DNA of 26,079 nt, taken from positions 1 to 26,079 of the forward strand of contig CAYURR010000020.1 in the NCBI GenBank assembly GCA_964446745.1, in the 5' to 3' direction. A program made the position numbers and the translations under genes. Shown piece by piece: positions 16,752-23,689 of the stretch. The stretch comes from CAYURR01 sp964446745 (lineage in GTDB: Bacteria; Bacillota; Clostridia; Lachnospirales; WQUN01). The notes beneath the pieces are model-generated. The model made no database searches and had not been told where the DNA came from. It worked only from the letters and a program-made list of their open reading frames with translations. The stretch's first letter is position 1. Every line of letters starts with the position of its first letter.

Positions 16752-16804
16752 ATCTGGATTACAATGCGTTATCTATTATAAGGATAACGCATTGTAATCC
16801 AGAT
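16752..16804. promoter_or_regulatory. Nested palindromic operator and -10 of the blaI-blaR1 promoter
   Basis: Two 22-base arms (16752-16773 and 16783-16804) are perfect inverted copies separated by nine bases. Each arm is centred on its own imperfect dyad of the form GGATnAC-N5-GTnATCC, complete at 16782-16800 (GGATAACGCATTGTAATCC) and missing only the last base at 16756-16774. The central gap holds TATAAT on the minus strand (16780-16775), a perfect -10 for blaI. No good -35 is visible. Each dyad would fit one BlaI dimer; the TTACA/TGTAA halves recall known BlaI/MecI sites, though the spacing differs from TACA-NN-TGTA. Confidence 0.85.
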
Positions 16805-16912
16805 GTAAATAGGTTTTCTAAATAAAATTACTTAGAAGGTGGATTTGATTGGACATTTCAAATGTATAGATTGCCCTGCCTTTTTGTACTCATTTGATTA
16901 CCGACGTTGAGG

Positions 16913-16941
16913 TTGACAGCAAATTATGGCACTCATATAAT
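16913..16941 (+). promoter_or_regulatory. Consensus promoter of the small membrane protein gene
   Basis: Perfect -35 TTGACA (16913-16918), 17-base spacer and perfect -10 TATAAT (16936-16941), about 45 bases before the start at 16986. The rest of the gap back to the blaI operator (16805-16912) shows nothing recognisable. Confidence 0.85.
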
Positions 16942-16985
16942 ATAATTGGTCATAAGAGAAGGTAATGTGCTGCACGGAGGGTTAT

Positions 16986-17528
16986 ATGGATAAGATTAAA
17001 AAAGTCGTAAAACTGGTGTTGATATGCGTCCTAATATCTATCTTTGCTTGGCAAACAATTCGCATTAACAGATTTAACCAAAAGGTTAACAGATATGCCC
17101 AAATGATAATCTGGGATGTGTTATTTTCTCTCGATGCTTCAATACAATCAGCAGATAATCTAAAGAGATCCGGAAGTGATGATGATTTAAAGCAGCTTCA
17201 ATTTAATTCATTAGAATTGTCAAAGAAACTACAAACATTAAATAGTTTCTGCTCTGAACTAGAAAACCCAGAAACCCTAAATAATTATCCGGCAGGTATC
17301 TTCAACAAGCTTTATTGGGAAATTGAATTTCATTTTCGAAAGCAACAAGATTCAACCGCTTCATCATCCGTAATTGATATAACCGACCATATCGAAAACT
17401 GCACTGACATTATGGTTGAGTTTAAAAAATTACTTGAAGACGATAGTGTATCCCCTATAGAACGATTTGAGCAAATATGTAAATATGCTGATGAAATGAC
17501 ATATAAAAACCGGTTTCTTGTTTTGTAA
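16986..17528 (+). CDS. Small membrane-anchored protein of unknown function
   Basis: 180-residue protein that I do not recognise. A basic start (MDKIKKVVK) and one hydrophobic segment (about 9-24) predict an N-terminal anchor with the remainder outside the membrane. That remainder is largely helical and polar, with several Leu-spaced stretches (LKQLQFNSLELSKKLQTLNS) and no cysteine pairs or catalytic motifs. GGAGG (16976-16980) five bases before ATG 16986 decides the start; an upstream ATG at 16965 would add seven residues without a ribosome binding site. It stands alone behind a fully consensus promoter, so it may be strongly and constitutively expressed. It is AT-rich like the neighbouring blaI-blaR1. 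Confidence 0.8.
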   Translation: MDKIKKVVKLVLICVLISIFAWQTIRINRFNQKVNRYAQMIIWDVLFSLDASIQSADNLKRSGSDDDLKQLQFNSLELSKKLQTLNSFCSELENPETLNNYPAGIFNKLYWEIEFHFRKQQDSTASSSVIDITDHIENCTDIMVEFKKLLEDDSVSPIERFEQICKYADEMTYKNRFLVL

Positions 17529-17742
17529 ATAGGATATGAATTGACATTCTGAAGTTCTCAATTAAATTATCCGCTTTAAAATAGTAAATGATATTGCGTA
17601 ATACTAATCCGCATAAAAAACAATTTTTAGTATATAAAGTTGTTCCTGATAGATTGTATATGTAGTATCATTAAGCAACAACTGAATGTTTCTATAACGA
17701 CAACCTTTTTTTTGGTGTTCGTATTATTAAGGATGCGATAAA
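17529..17742. other. AT-rich intergenic stretch
   Basis: No gene is seen. The stretch holds a loose inverted repeat AGTTGTT/AACAACT (near 17638-17690) with about 34 bases between arms and an eight-T run at 17706-17713. Neither forms a convincing terminator. Confidence 0.4.
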
Positions 17743-17979
17743 ATGTTGATGTATTATAATGTATACTGTGATGAAAGTTGCCATTTAGAACATGACGGCA
17801 TTAATGTGATGGTACTTGGTGCTGTTTGGTGTCCGCACGATATGGTAAGGGAAGTCAAAAACCGAATTCGCAAGATTAAGCCACGAAACGGTTTGCCTGA
17901 AACCTCAGAAATGAAATGGACAAGGTTAAGTCCTGCAAAATTCAACTTTGTGAACATTATCTTAACCATTGGCGTATAA
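17743..17979 (+). pseudogene. Truncated DUF3800-family protein
   Basis: 78-residue reading frame that begins like a full DUF3800 protein. YNVYCDESCHLEHDGINVMV has the conserved early Asp-Glu-Ser, LGAVWCP follows, and then the MKWTRLSPAKFNF segment expected near residue 60. Family members usually run past 200 residues, but here the frame ends soon after (NIILTIGV). The following bases do not restore the rest of the domain in any frame that I can recognise, so this is most likely a 3'-truncated remnant. A start signal is intact (AAGGA, nine bases before ATG 17743). DUF3800 proteins have an RNase H-like fold and are common in mobile and defence-related regions, so the fragment suggests past acquisition and decay. 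Confidence 0.65.
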
Positions 17980-18313
17980 TAATTATAGGTGCGGGAAACA
18001 TAATTGCGTGGCCACTTGACAAAGCACCAAATAAGAGTTAAACTAAAAACAGCTCATCTGCCATGCGTAGAAGGAGTTCCTGAAAGCGCTTTGTTTATTC
18101 AAGGCGTTTTTTGTTGCAACTATGATAATGTTGCTCCCTGAGGTATACATATTTCTACAGATCATCGGAAATTTCGTTAGTATCATAAGGTTTCACTTCA
18201 TACTAATGGCCCCATTCAAATTACATATTTTATCATTTCCTTCAGTACAACCCGAGTATACTACATACCCTACAAACATACAATAACTCTTCCAAGCTAA
18301 ATGTCACATCATC
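17980..18313. other. Gene-free stretch after the DUF3800 remnant
   Basis: No intact gene is seen. An interrupted open stretch in another frame (about 18046-18141, ending in LFIQGVFCCNYDNVAP) looks like it could be decayed coding sequence, but I cannot assign it. No tRNA, repeat array or clear promoter is visible. Confidence 0.4.
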
Positions 18314-18354
18314 AAAAAAGAGGCCGTAGCAATTTGTTTAATTGCCACGGCCTC
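18314..18354 (-). terminator. Rho-independent terminator of the hydrogenase operon
   Basis: Read on the minus strand, GAGGCCGT-G-GCAATT pairs with AATTGC-T-ACGGCCTC across a short loop. The stem is about 14 pairs with one mismatch and runs straight into six T. It lies 25 bases after the hydrogenase stop. Confidence 0.92.
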
Positions 18355-18379
18355 TTTGTATATCTAATTCACCGGTAAT

Positions 18380-19816
18380 CTATTCAACTTTCCCCATCAC
18401 CACGCTCACCGCATCGGTGATCGTCTTCTCATAGGCTTCCTTGCCGTATTTGTCTACCTCTGCCTTGTTCTTTTCTCCGTGGGTCAGGCAGCCCGCCCCA
18501 CCGATACAACCCCCTACACAGGCCATACCTTCTATGAAGTTTCCGCCCAGAACATTCTTTGATGCCTTGAGCAGAGCCGTCTTACATGCCTCGATGCCGT
18601 CGCAAGCCACGGGCCTGTACTCAAAGTCCGTGATACCGTGCTCCTTCAGACCTTGCCTCACCGCATCTGATAGCCCGCCGCTGCGTGCAAATATTCTGCC
18701 GTAATACGATGCGTTGTCGAGCACATCATCCCCGAGCGTGGTGATATCTATCTCGCGGCTGTCGAACAGCGCCTGCAGCTCCTCAAAGGTCAGTACACTA
18801 TCGATATACGGTTTGACCTCGGGCAACAGAACCTCCTGCTTCTTCGCTGTGCAAGGGCCGATGAATACGATCTTTGCACTCGGGTCAGTCTGCTTGATGT
18901 ATTTTGCTATCGTGGCCATTGGCGACAGGTTGTGTGAGACGTGCTGCGCCATATCAGGGAATGCTTTTTTAACATAGCTTACAAACGCCGGGCAGCACGA
19001 GCTTGTCAAAAATCCCTTCTCTGCTAATTCCTTAGCCTCCGCGTATGCGACCATATCCGCTCCGAGAGCGGCCTCTACCACATTGTAAAAGCCCAGTGCC
19101 TTTATGCCGCTGATCACCTGCCCGAGTCGCGCGTAGGTAAACTGACTGGACACAGACGGCGCGACCACCGCATAGAGCTTGTATTCCGTGTTGTCATTAC
19201 TCTTCTTGACCAAGTCGATCACGTTCAATATATATGATTTATCCATGATTGCGCCGAACGGACATTGATATACACACGCGCCGCAAGCCATGCACTTGTC
19301 GTTATCTATCGCCGCGGCCTTGTCGCTATTCATATGGATAGCCTTTATCTTGCACGCGTTTTCACATGGGCGCTTGTTATTTGCTATCGCGCTGAATGGA
19401 CAGACCTTCGCACAGAGCCCGCATTCTACGCATTTACTCTTATCTATATGGGCCTTTTGATTGTGGTCAAATGTGATCGCACCCTTTTTGCAGACCTTTT
19501 CGCAGCGGTGCGCTATGCAGCCTCGGCATGCCGCCGTGACCTCATAACCACCCACCGGACATTCGTCACAGGCGATCTCGATGACCTCTATTACATTCGG
19601 GTTTTGCTTATCGCCGCCTACGGCCATTTTTACACGCTCGGCGACGATCGCACGTTCTTTATATATACAGCAGCGCATCGTCGGATTTTTGCCGTTGATG
19701 ATCTGCTTTGGGATGTCGGTAATATTTTCAAGCAGCTTGTCGTCCCACGCGAGCCTCGAGACCTCGCGTAGGACTGTATATTTAAGCTCTTGAACCTTTG
19801 TATCAAAATTACGCAT
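18380..19816 (-). CDS. [FeFe]-hydrogenase, group B type, monomeric with ferredoxin-like clusters
   Basis: 478-residue cytoplasmic iron hydrogenase that would interconvert protons and H2 using ferredoxin-level electrons. The N-terminal region has conserved cysteines (RCC at 48-50, CDEC from 83, CRGCIAHRCEKVC). Ferredoxin motifs follow: CVECGLCAKVCP (129-140) and CMACGACVYQCP (175-186). The H-cluster domain carries all three signatures: TSSCCPAF (271-278), GPCTAKKQE (320-328) and EGMACVGGCIGG (429-440). GPC rather than MPC in the second motif fits group B rather than the classical group A enzymes. ATG 19816 follows AGAGGAAA; an upstream extension has no ribosome binding site. It is the last gene of the operon, 11 bases after the phosphatase. 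A catalytic role in fermentative H2 formation is likely but not proven for group B. Confidence 0.93.
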   Translation of the reverse strand: MRNFDTKVQELKYTVLREVSRLAWDDKLLENITDIPKQIINGKNPTMRCCIYKERAIVAERVKMAVGGDKQNPNVIEVIEIACDECPVGGYEVTAACRGCIAHRCEKVCKKGAITFDHNQKAHIDKSKCVECGLCAKVCPFSAIANNKRPCENACKIKAIHMNSDKAAAIDNDKCMACGACVYQCPFGAIMDKSYILNVIDLVKKSNDNTEYKLYAVVAPSVSSQFTYARLGQVISGIKALGFYNVVEAALGADMVAYAEAKELAEKGFLTSSCCPAFVSYVKKAFPDMAQHVSHNLSPMATIAKYIKQTDPSAKIVFIGPCTAKKQEVLLPEVKPYIDSVLTFEELQALFDSREIDITTLGDDVLDNASYYGRIFARSGGLSDAVRQGLKEHGITDFEYRPVACDGIEACKTALLKASKNVLGGNFIEGMACVGGCIGGAGCLTHGEKNKAEVDKYGKEAYEKTITDAVSVVMGKVE

Positions 19817-19827
19817 AAAGTTTCCTC

Positions 19828-21000
19828 TCAAAAATAACTGACCTTGATACGCTTGCCCATGCGCTTGAGACATTCCGCAAGCTCATCGATCAGACGCATC
19901 TTTATATTAAAGCCTATAGGCAGGCTCGGATTTTGATGAGCGGGATTGACCGCCCGTCCTACATAGAAGTTGATGTCCGTGGCTTCCTCAAACAGCAACT
20001 TCGCTATCAGCGAAGCCCCGTCCTTTTTATTGCACCAATCCGAATAATGTTCATTGTCCGCGAGATAACTCTGCGCGTATTTAAGTACCTTATTGATCGT
20101 GATAACGCCCTCTGTTACTAGGTCAACGCCATCTATGCGCGCGGTCGGCGGTATCTCGGGGTCGTGATATGTCAGTTCCGGTATCACGGGCTTTTTCAAA
20201 AACTCCGCGGCTATCGTCGACGTCGTGCCGCCACAGACGATGTGTTTGCCAATCTTACTGAAAAACAACGCCATCATCCGATTTGCGTCCTCGGGATCGG
20301 CCGGTGGACCTATGATCAAATTCATCGGTTCCCTGTGCCTGATCTTGATTGCGCAGACTGTTGTATCGTCACCGGGCTTACCCGCATATAGCTTGTTGCA
20401 TTCCTCGACGAGCAACGTCGCGAGGGTCTTTGCCGTATAGCTCCCGTCGTATATCGCTTCCATGAATTCGATGATGTCCTTGCGCTGCCAGCCGAAGTTC
20501 AGCGTCTTGCCTACCCCGGCATGCACCGCTCCGTCGCTGATAGCCAGGAACACATCGTTTTCATAGATCGGGATGCGTGCCTTGTAGATTGTCTTATTCT
20601 CTATGGTAAAGCTTTCCTTAGGAAACTCTATATGCTTGCCGTCTCTGATAAGGATCGCGTGTGGGTTATCATATTCTATGATCTCGGCGGTTTCGTTGTT
20701 GATGATGCGTACGACCGTAAACGTCGAATACGCGATCTGTCTGACCGAGCATACGGGCAACGTCGCAGCTACCGTACGCACACAGTCCTCTACGTTTATA
20801 TTCTGTGAGAGCATCGTCGAGAGTATCTTTGATGTCAATGTGGACAGTATACAAGCCTTTACACCACTGCCGAGCCCGTCTGCCAAGACCGCAATCATCG
20901 AATTCTCGTCCGCACTTATAACGTCCACGTGGTCGCCGCAGAGTTGCTCGCCATGTTTGTTTATACTCAGGTATCCGATGTCACAGCACAGACTATTCAT
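19828..21000 (-). CDS. SpoIIE-like PP2C serine/threonine phosphatase with an extra C-terminal domain
   Basis: 390-residue protein phosphatase. Residues 1 to about 222 form the PP2C/SpoIIE fold, with the metal-binding acids in VLADGLGSGVKA (Asp41), LAISDGAVHAG (Asp156) and KPGDDTTV (Asp211/212). Residues from about 225 to the end are a separate, unrecognised domain with GPPADPEDANRMM and IVCGGTTSTIAAEFLKKPVI. It overlaps the sensory hydrogenase gene by eight bases, which points to coupled translation and physical or functional partnership. In clostridial genomes SpoIIE-type phosphatases recur beside sensory hydrogenases, where they are thought to pass the redox signal to a phosphoprotein. No anti-sigma factor or antagonist gene lies nearby. 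Confidence 0.9.
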   Translation of the reverse strand: MNSLCCDIGYLSINKHGEQLCGDHVDVISADENSMIAVLADGLGSGVKACILSTLTSKILSTMLSQNINVEDCVRTVAATLPVCSVRQIAYSTFTVVRIINNETAEIIEYDNPHAILIRDGKHIEFPKESFTIENKTIYKARIPIYENDVFLAISDGAVHAGVGKTLNFGWQRKDIIEFMEAIYDGSYTAKTLATLLVEECNKLYAGKPGDDTTVCAIKIRHREPMNLIIGPPADPEDANRMMALFFSKIGKHIVCGGTTSTIAAEFLKKPVIPELTYHDPEIPPTARIDGVDLVTEGVITINKVLKYAQSYLADNEHYSDWCNKKDGASLIAKLLFEEATDINFYVGRAVNPAHQNPSLPIGFNIKMRLIDELAECLKRMGKRIKVSYF

Positions 21001-22669
21001 GGGCCAGTGACTCCTTCAGCTTTGTGAGTGCGACCTTGGTCTCCGCTACGGTCTCGCCCATCAGGTATGCGATCTCCTGCACGACCCTCATCTGCTTCTC
21101 AACGACCTGATCCGTTATCGATATCGTCTGTCGGCTCAATGCCTCGCGTTCCTTTCGCTGTGTTTGCACGTCGGTCACATCACGCATGATGCATATAAAG
21201 ATATGGTAGTCCTTGTCATATACAATGGTCTGTTCTACATATTTGTCGTATTCCGCGAGGTAGATATGCTTGTTTTGTATAATGTCCTTGCCGTTTTGTA
21301 CCTCTAAGAAGCCGTCCACATCGAGTATGCACACGACCTGTCGTCCGATTACGTCGCTCTGATTCTTTAATCCCAATAACCTCAACGCAGCTTCGTTTAT
21401 CTGCTGTATCTCGAGCATGTCGTTCGTGACGATGATGGCATTCGGGGTGCTCTTTATAATGTTATCGGAAAAGGATTCCGCTCTTTCTTTTATAAACGGC
21501 AGACACATCGACAGATCCGCCTTGCCCTGATAGACGGCTATCGCCTTGTCGCGGCAAGTATTGTATCCGCAGGTGCCGCAGTTCAACTCATGCTCGGGCA
21601 AGGTCTTGCCCATCTGCATCAGTATGTCCGCGATATTTTGCGCGCCGGGCATCGTGCGTCTGAGCCCGATAAACGGGTGATGCCTATGTATCTTGTCATC
21701 TGTGGGCTGCGAAACCTCAAAGTCTTTCTTGCCTGCGCAATGGCTGACCTTTAGGTAGTTTTTAACCGGGGAAAGCCCCTTCTCCATCACGGGTCCGCCT
21801 ATACAACTGCCCTTGCAAGCCGACATCTCGATAAAGCACGAGCTGATCTTGCCGTCGCGGATATCGTTAAATACATCGATGCAATTCTCCACGCCGTCTA
21901 CGATAATACAGTCATATGTAGCCGATGTCGTATCCATCGTCTTGATGATGCCGCCCGCGATTGGGAATAGTCGCGCTTTTGAATGCTCGTTGTATTGCTC
22001 ATTATCAACATTTTCGCCGTTCGGTAGGGTTATGTCCTTGTCCTTGAACCAGCTCGATAGCTCTTCAAAGGTTAGCACGCAATCCACGATACCCTTGTAT
22101 GTCTCAGCCTCGGCCTTTTTGGATATGCATGGTCCGATGAACACGGTCTTTGCGTCTTCATATCGTTCCTTTATGCTTTGGCTGTGCGCGAGCATAGGCG
22201 AAACGACCGGCGCGAGATACTGCAGCATTTCAGGGAAGTACTTTTGTATCAGCACATTCACCGAATGGCAGCAGGACGAGATCATTACCTTCTTATCAGA
22301 CATCAGGCGTTCGTACTGGGTCTTTACGATCGTCGCGCCTATTGCAGTCTCCTCGGCGTCATAAAAGCCCAAGGATTTTAGCGCCGCTCGAACCGCCTCG
22401 AAACCGCCGTAGTTCGCTACAAACGACGGCGCTACGCTCGCTATGACCCTATCGTTGCACATCAGTAGATCCTTTGCCTTCTCGATATCGTTTCGGATGA
22501 GCTTAGCGTCCTGCGGGCAGACTACAAAGCACTGCCCGCAGAGTATACATTCATCCTCGACGATATGCGCCTGTCCGGCAGAGAACCTAATGGACTTTAC
22601 CGGACAGTTGCGTATGCATTTATAACAATTCTTGCAATTGCTCTTTTTGAGCTTTATATACTCGGTCAT
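20993..22669 (-). CDS. hydS: Sensory [FeFe]-hydrogenase (group C type) with Fe-S and PAS domains
   Basis: 558-residue putative H2 or redox sensor. The domain order is two 4Fe-4S motifs (CKNCYKCIRNCP at 12-23, CILCGQCFVVCP at 41-52), an H-cluster domain, a further Fe-S domain CGTCGYNTCR...C (Cys364, 367, 372, 389), a PAS domain (about 398-500) and a helical tail. The H-cluster motifs differ from catalytic enzymes: SSCCHS (131-136), GPCISKKAE (179-187) and MSACKGSCIGG (282-292). This matches the HydS group thought to sense rather than turn over H2. No histidine kinase, cyclase or other output domain follows the PAS domain, so output must pass to another protein, probably the phosphatase that overlaps its 3' end. 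The gene symbol is by family analogy. Confidence 0.9.
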   Translation of the reverse strand: MTEYIKLKKSNCKNCYKCIRNCPVKSIRFSAGQAHIVEDECILCGQCFVVCPQDAKLIRNDIEKAKDLLMCNDRVIASVAPSFVANYGGFEAVRAALKSLGFYDAEETAIGATIVKTQYERLMSDKKVMISSCCHSVNVLIQKYFPEMLQYLAPVVSPMLAHSQSIKERYEDAKTVFIGPCISKKAEAETYKGIVDCVLTFEELSSWFKDKDITLPNGENVDNEQYNEHSKARLFPIAGGIIKTMDTTSATYDCIIVDGVENCIDVFNDIRDGKISSCFIEMSACKGSCIGGPVMEKGLSPVKNYLKVSHCAGKKDFEVSQPTDDKIHRHHPFIGLRRTMPGAQNIADILMQMGKTLPEHELNCGTCGYNTCRDKAIAVYQGKADLSMCLPFIKERAESFSDNIIKSTPNAIIVTNDMLEIQQINEAALRLLGLKNQSDVIGRQVVCILDVDGFLEVQNGKDIIQNKHIYLAEYDKYVEQTIVYDKDYHIFICIMRDVTDVQTQRKEREALSRQTISITDQVVEKQMRVVQEIAYLMGETVAETKVALTKLKESLAHE

Positions 22670-22679
22670 GTTACTTCAC

Positions 22680-22925
22680 TCAAACCGCTTTCGATAAAAT
22701 GTTGGTATTGAAGAATTCCTTTACATTCTCAGGTGTCAGCGAAAACAGCTCGTCATTTACCATTACGGACACGCCGTTTATGCAGTTGCCCATGCAAAAC
22801 TTGCCCGAGAGCTCCACCTTGTCCTTCAGATTATGCTCTGCCGCTAAAAACTGCAGCTCCTCAACTATCTGCCTTGAGCCCTTTAAATGGCACGAGCTGC
22901 CAATACATACTGTGACCTTTACCAT
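22680..22925 (-). CDS. Thioredoxin-like [2Fe-2S] ferredoxin (NuoE-like)
   Basis: 81-residue protein with the four-cysteine pattern of NuoE/HydC-type thioredoxin-like ferredoxins: VCIGSSCHLKGS (Cys7, Cys12) and GKFCMGNCINGVSVMVND (Cys44, Cys48). Lengths and spacing (C-x4-C and C-x3-C, about 31 residues between the pairs) agree with a single [2Fe-2S] cluster. It lacks the N-terminal helical part of full NuoE. GTAAAGG-type coding begins at ATG 22925, nine bases after a GGGGG box; an in-frame ATG at 22934 sits directly on that box and is unlikely. It probably passes electrons to or from the sensory hydrogenase, whose gene starts 10 bases downstream. Confidence 0.9.
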   Translation of the reverse strand: MVKVTVCIGSSCHLKGSRQIVEELQFLAAEHNLKDKVELSGKFCMGNCINGVSVMVNDELFSLTPENVKEFFNTNILSKAV

Positions 22926-22939
22926 GGATGCCATCCCCC

Positions 22940-23689
22940 TTATTCGTAGTCCGCAACGTTGATCCAGTGTAACAAGAATTCGCGTTCCTCGGGCTTGCCC
23001 TTGACCGACTGCGATGCCGCAACGATCGGGATCCACCTCTGAACATACTGCTTCGCGGTGTCGCTCTTCTTGCAGAACAGGTTCAAGTACTTCTCAGCCG
23101 CGTCGATGTTGCCCGCGAGCCAGAACAGTAAATATGTTCTGGCCACATCCGCGCTCGCGTTACCCTGTGTCGCATGCGACCAGTCGATGATGTAATCCTT
23201 GCCGTCGTCACCGCATATGATATTGCTCGGATTGAAGTCGCCATGGCAGATCTTGTTATGCACAGGCATAGCCTCAAGCCTTGTGTGCAGCTCATAACGC
23301 GTGGTGGCATCGAGAGTTGTCTCCGAGATCTTACGGTTCATCTTGTCGCGCAGCTTGCCCAAAAGTGGCGATTTCTGCGCGTGTATCGAGAGCTGAAGAT
23401 CTACGAAGCGCTCCATGTACTCGTCGAGCTTGTCGGGGTTTTCCTCCATTAGCTGCGCAAGGGTCTTGCCGCTCACGTATTCGTTTACGATAGCCCATTT
23501 GCCATCGACACGTGTGACCTCGATGAGCTTCGGTACGGGTAGCCCTGCTTCCTCTACCCTTGCTTGATTAAGTGCTTCGTTAAGTACATCTGATTTCGGA
23601 TATTCATTGTCAAATACCTTTACTACATTTTCCCCGTCCCTGTAGATGGTCTTGCTTGTTCTTACAGCGATTATCCGATCAAGCTTCAT
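22940..23689 (-). CDS. APH/choline-kinase-fold phosphotransferase
   Basis: 249-residue protein with a kinase-like fold. It has a glycine-poor N-lobe with VVKVFDNEY (Lys24) and Glu38, the hinge IVNEYVSGKTLAQLM, the catalytic loop CHGDFNPSNII (148-158) and the metal-binding Asp in YIIDWSHATQGNASADVART (Asp169). These are the hallmark residues of aminoglycoside and choline phosphotransferases, so the protein should be an active ATP-dependent kinase, substrate unknown. ATG 23689 lies six bases after AGGAGG and overlaps the adhE stop by 11 bases. Drug resistance is possible, but a place inside a tightly coupled redox operon next to a PP2C phosphatase makes a protein or metabolite kinase role worth considering. 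That is inference. Confidence 0.85.
   Translation of the reverse strand: MKLDRIIAVRTSKTIYRDGENVVKVFDNEYPKSDVLNEALNQARVEEAGLPVPKLIEVTRVDGKWAIVNEYVSGKTLAQLMEENPDKLDEYMERFVDLQLSIHAQKSPLLGKLRDKMNRKISETTLDATTRYELHTRLEAMPVHNKICHGDFNPSNIICGDDGKDYIIDWSHATQGNASADVARTYLLFWLAGNIDAAEKYLNLFCKKSDTAKQYVQRWIPIVAASQSVKGKPEEREFLLHWINVADYE

Noticed and set aside
17638..17713. Terminator after the small membrane protein gene
   Set aside because: The AGTTGTT/AACAACT arms are 34 bases apart and the T run lies well after them, so no stable stem leads into T residues.
19265..19771. Plus-strand reading frame opposite the hydrogenase
   Set aside because: It mirrors the conserved ferredoxin-cluster region of the hydrogenase, with no ribosome binding site or recognisable protein.
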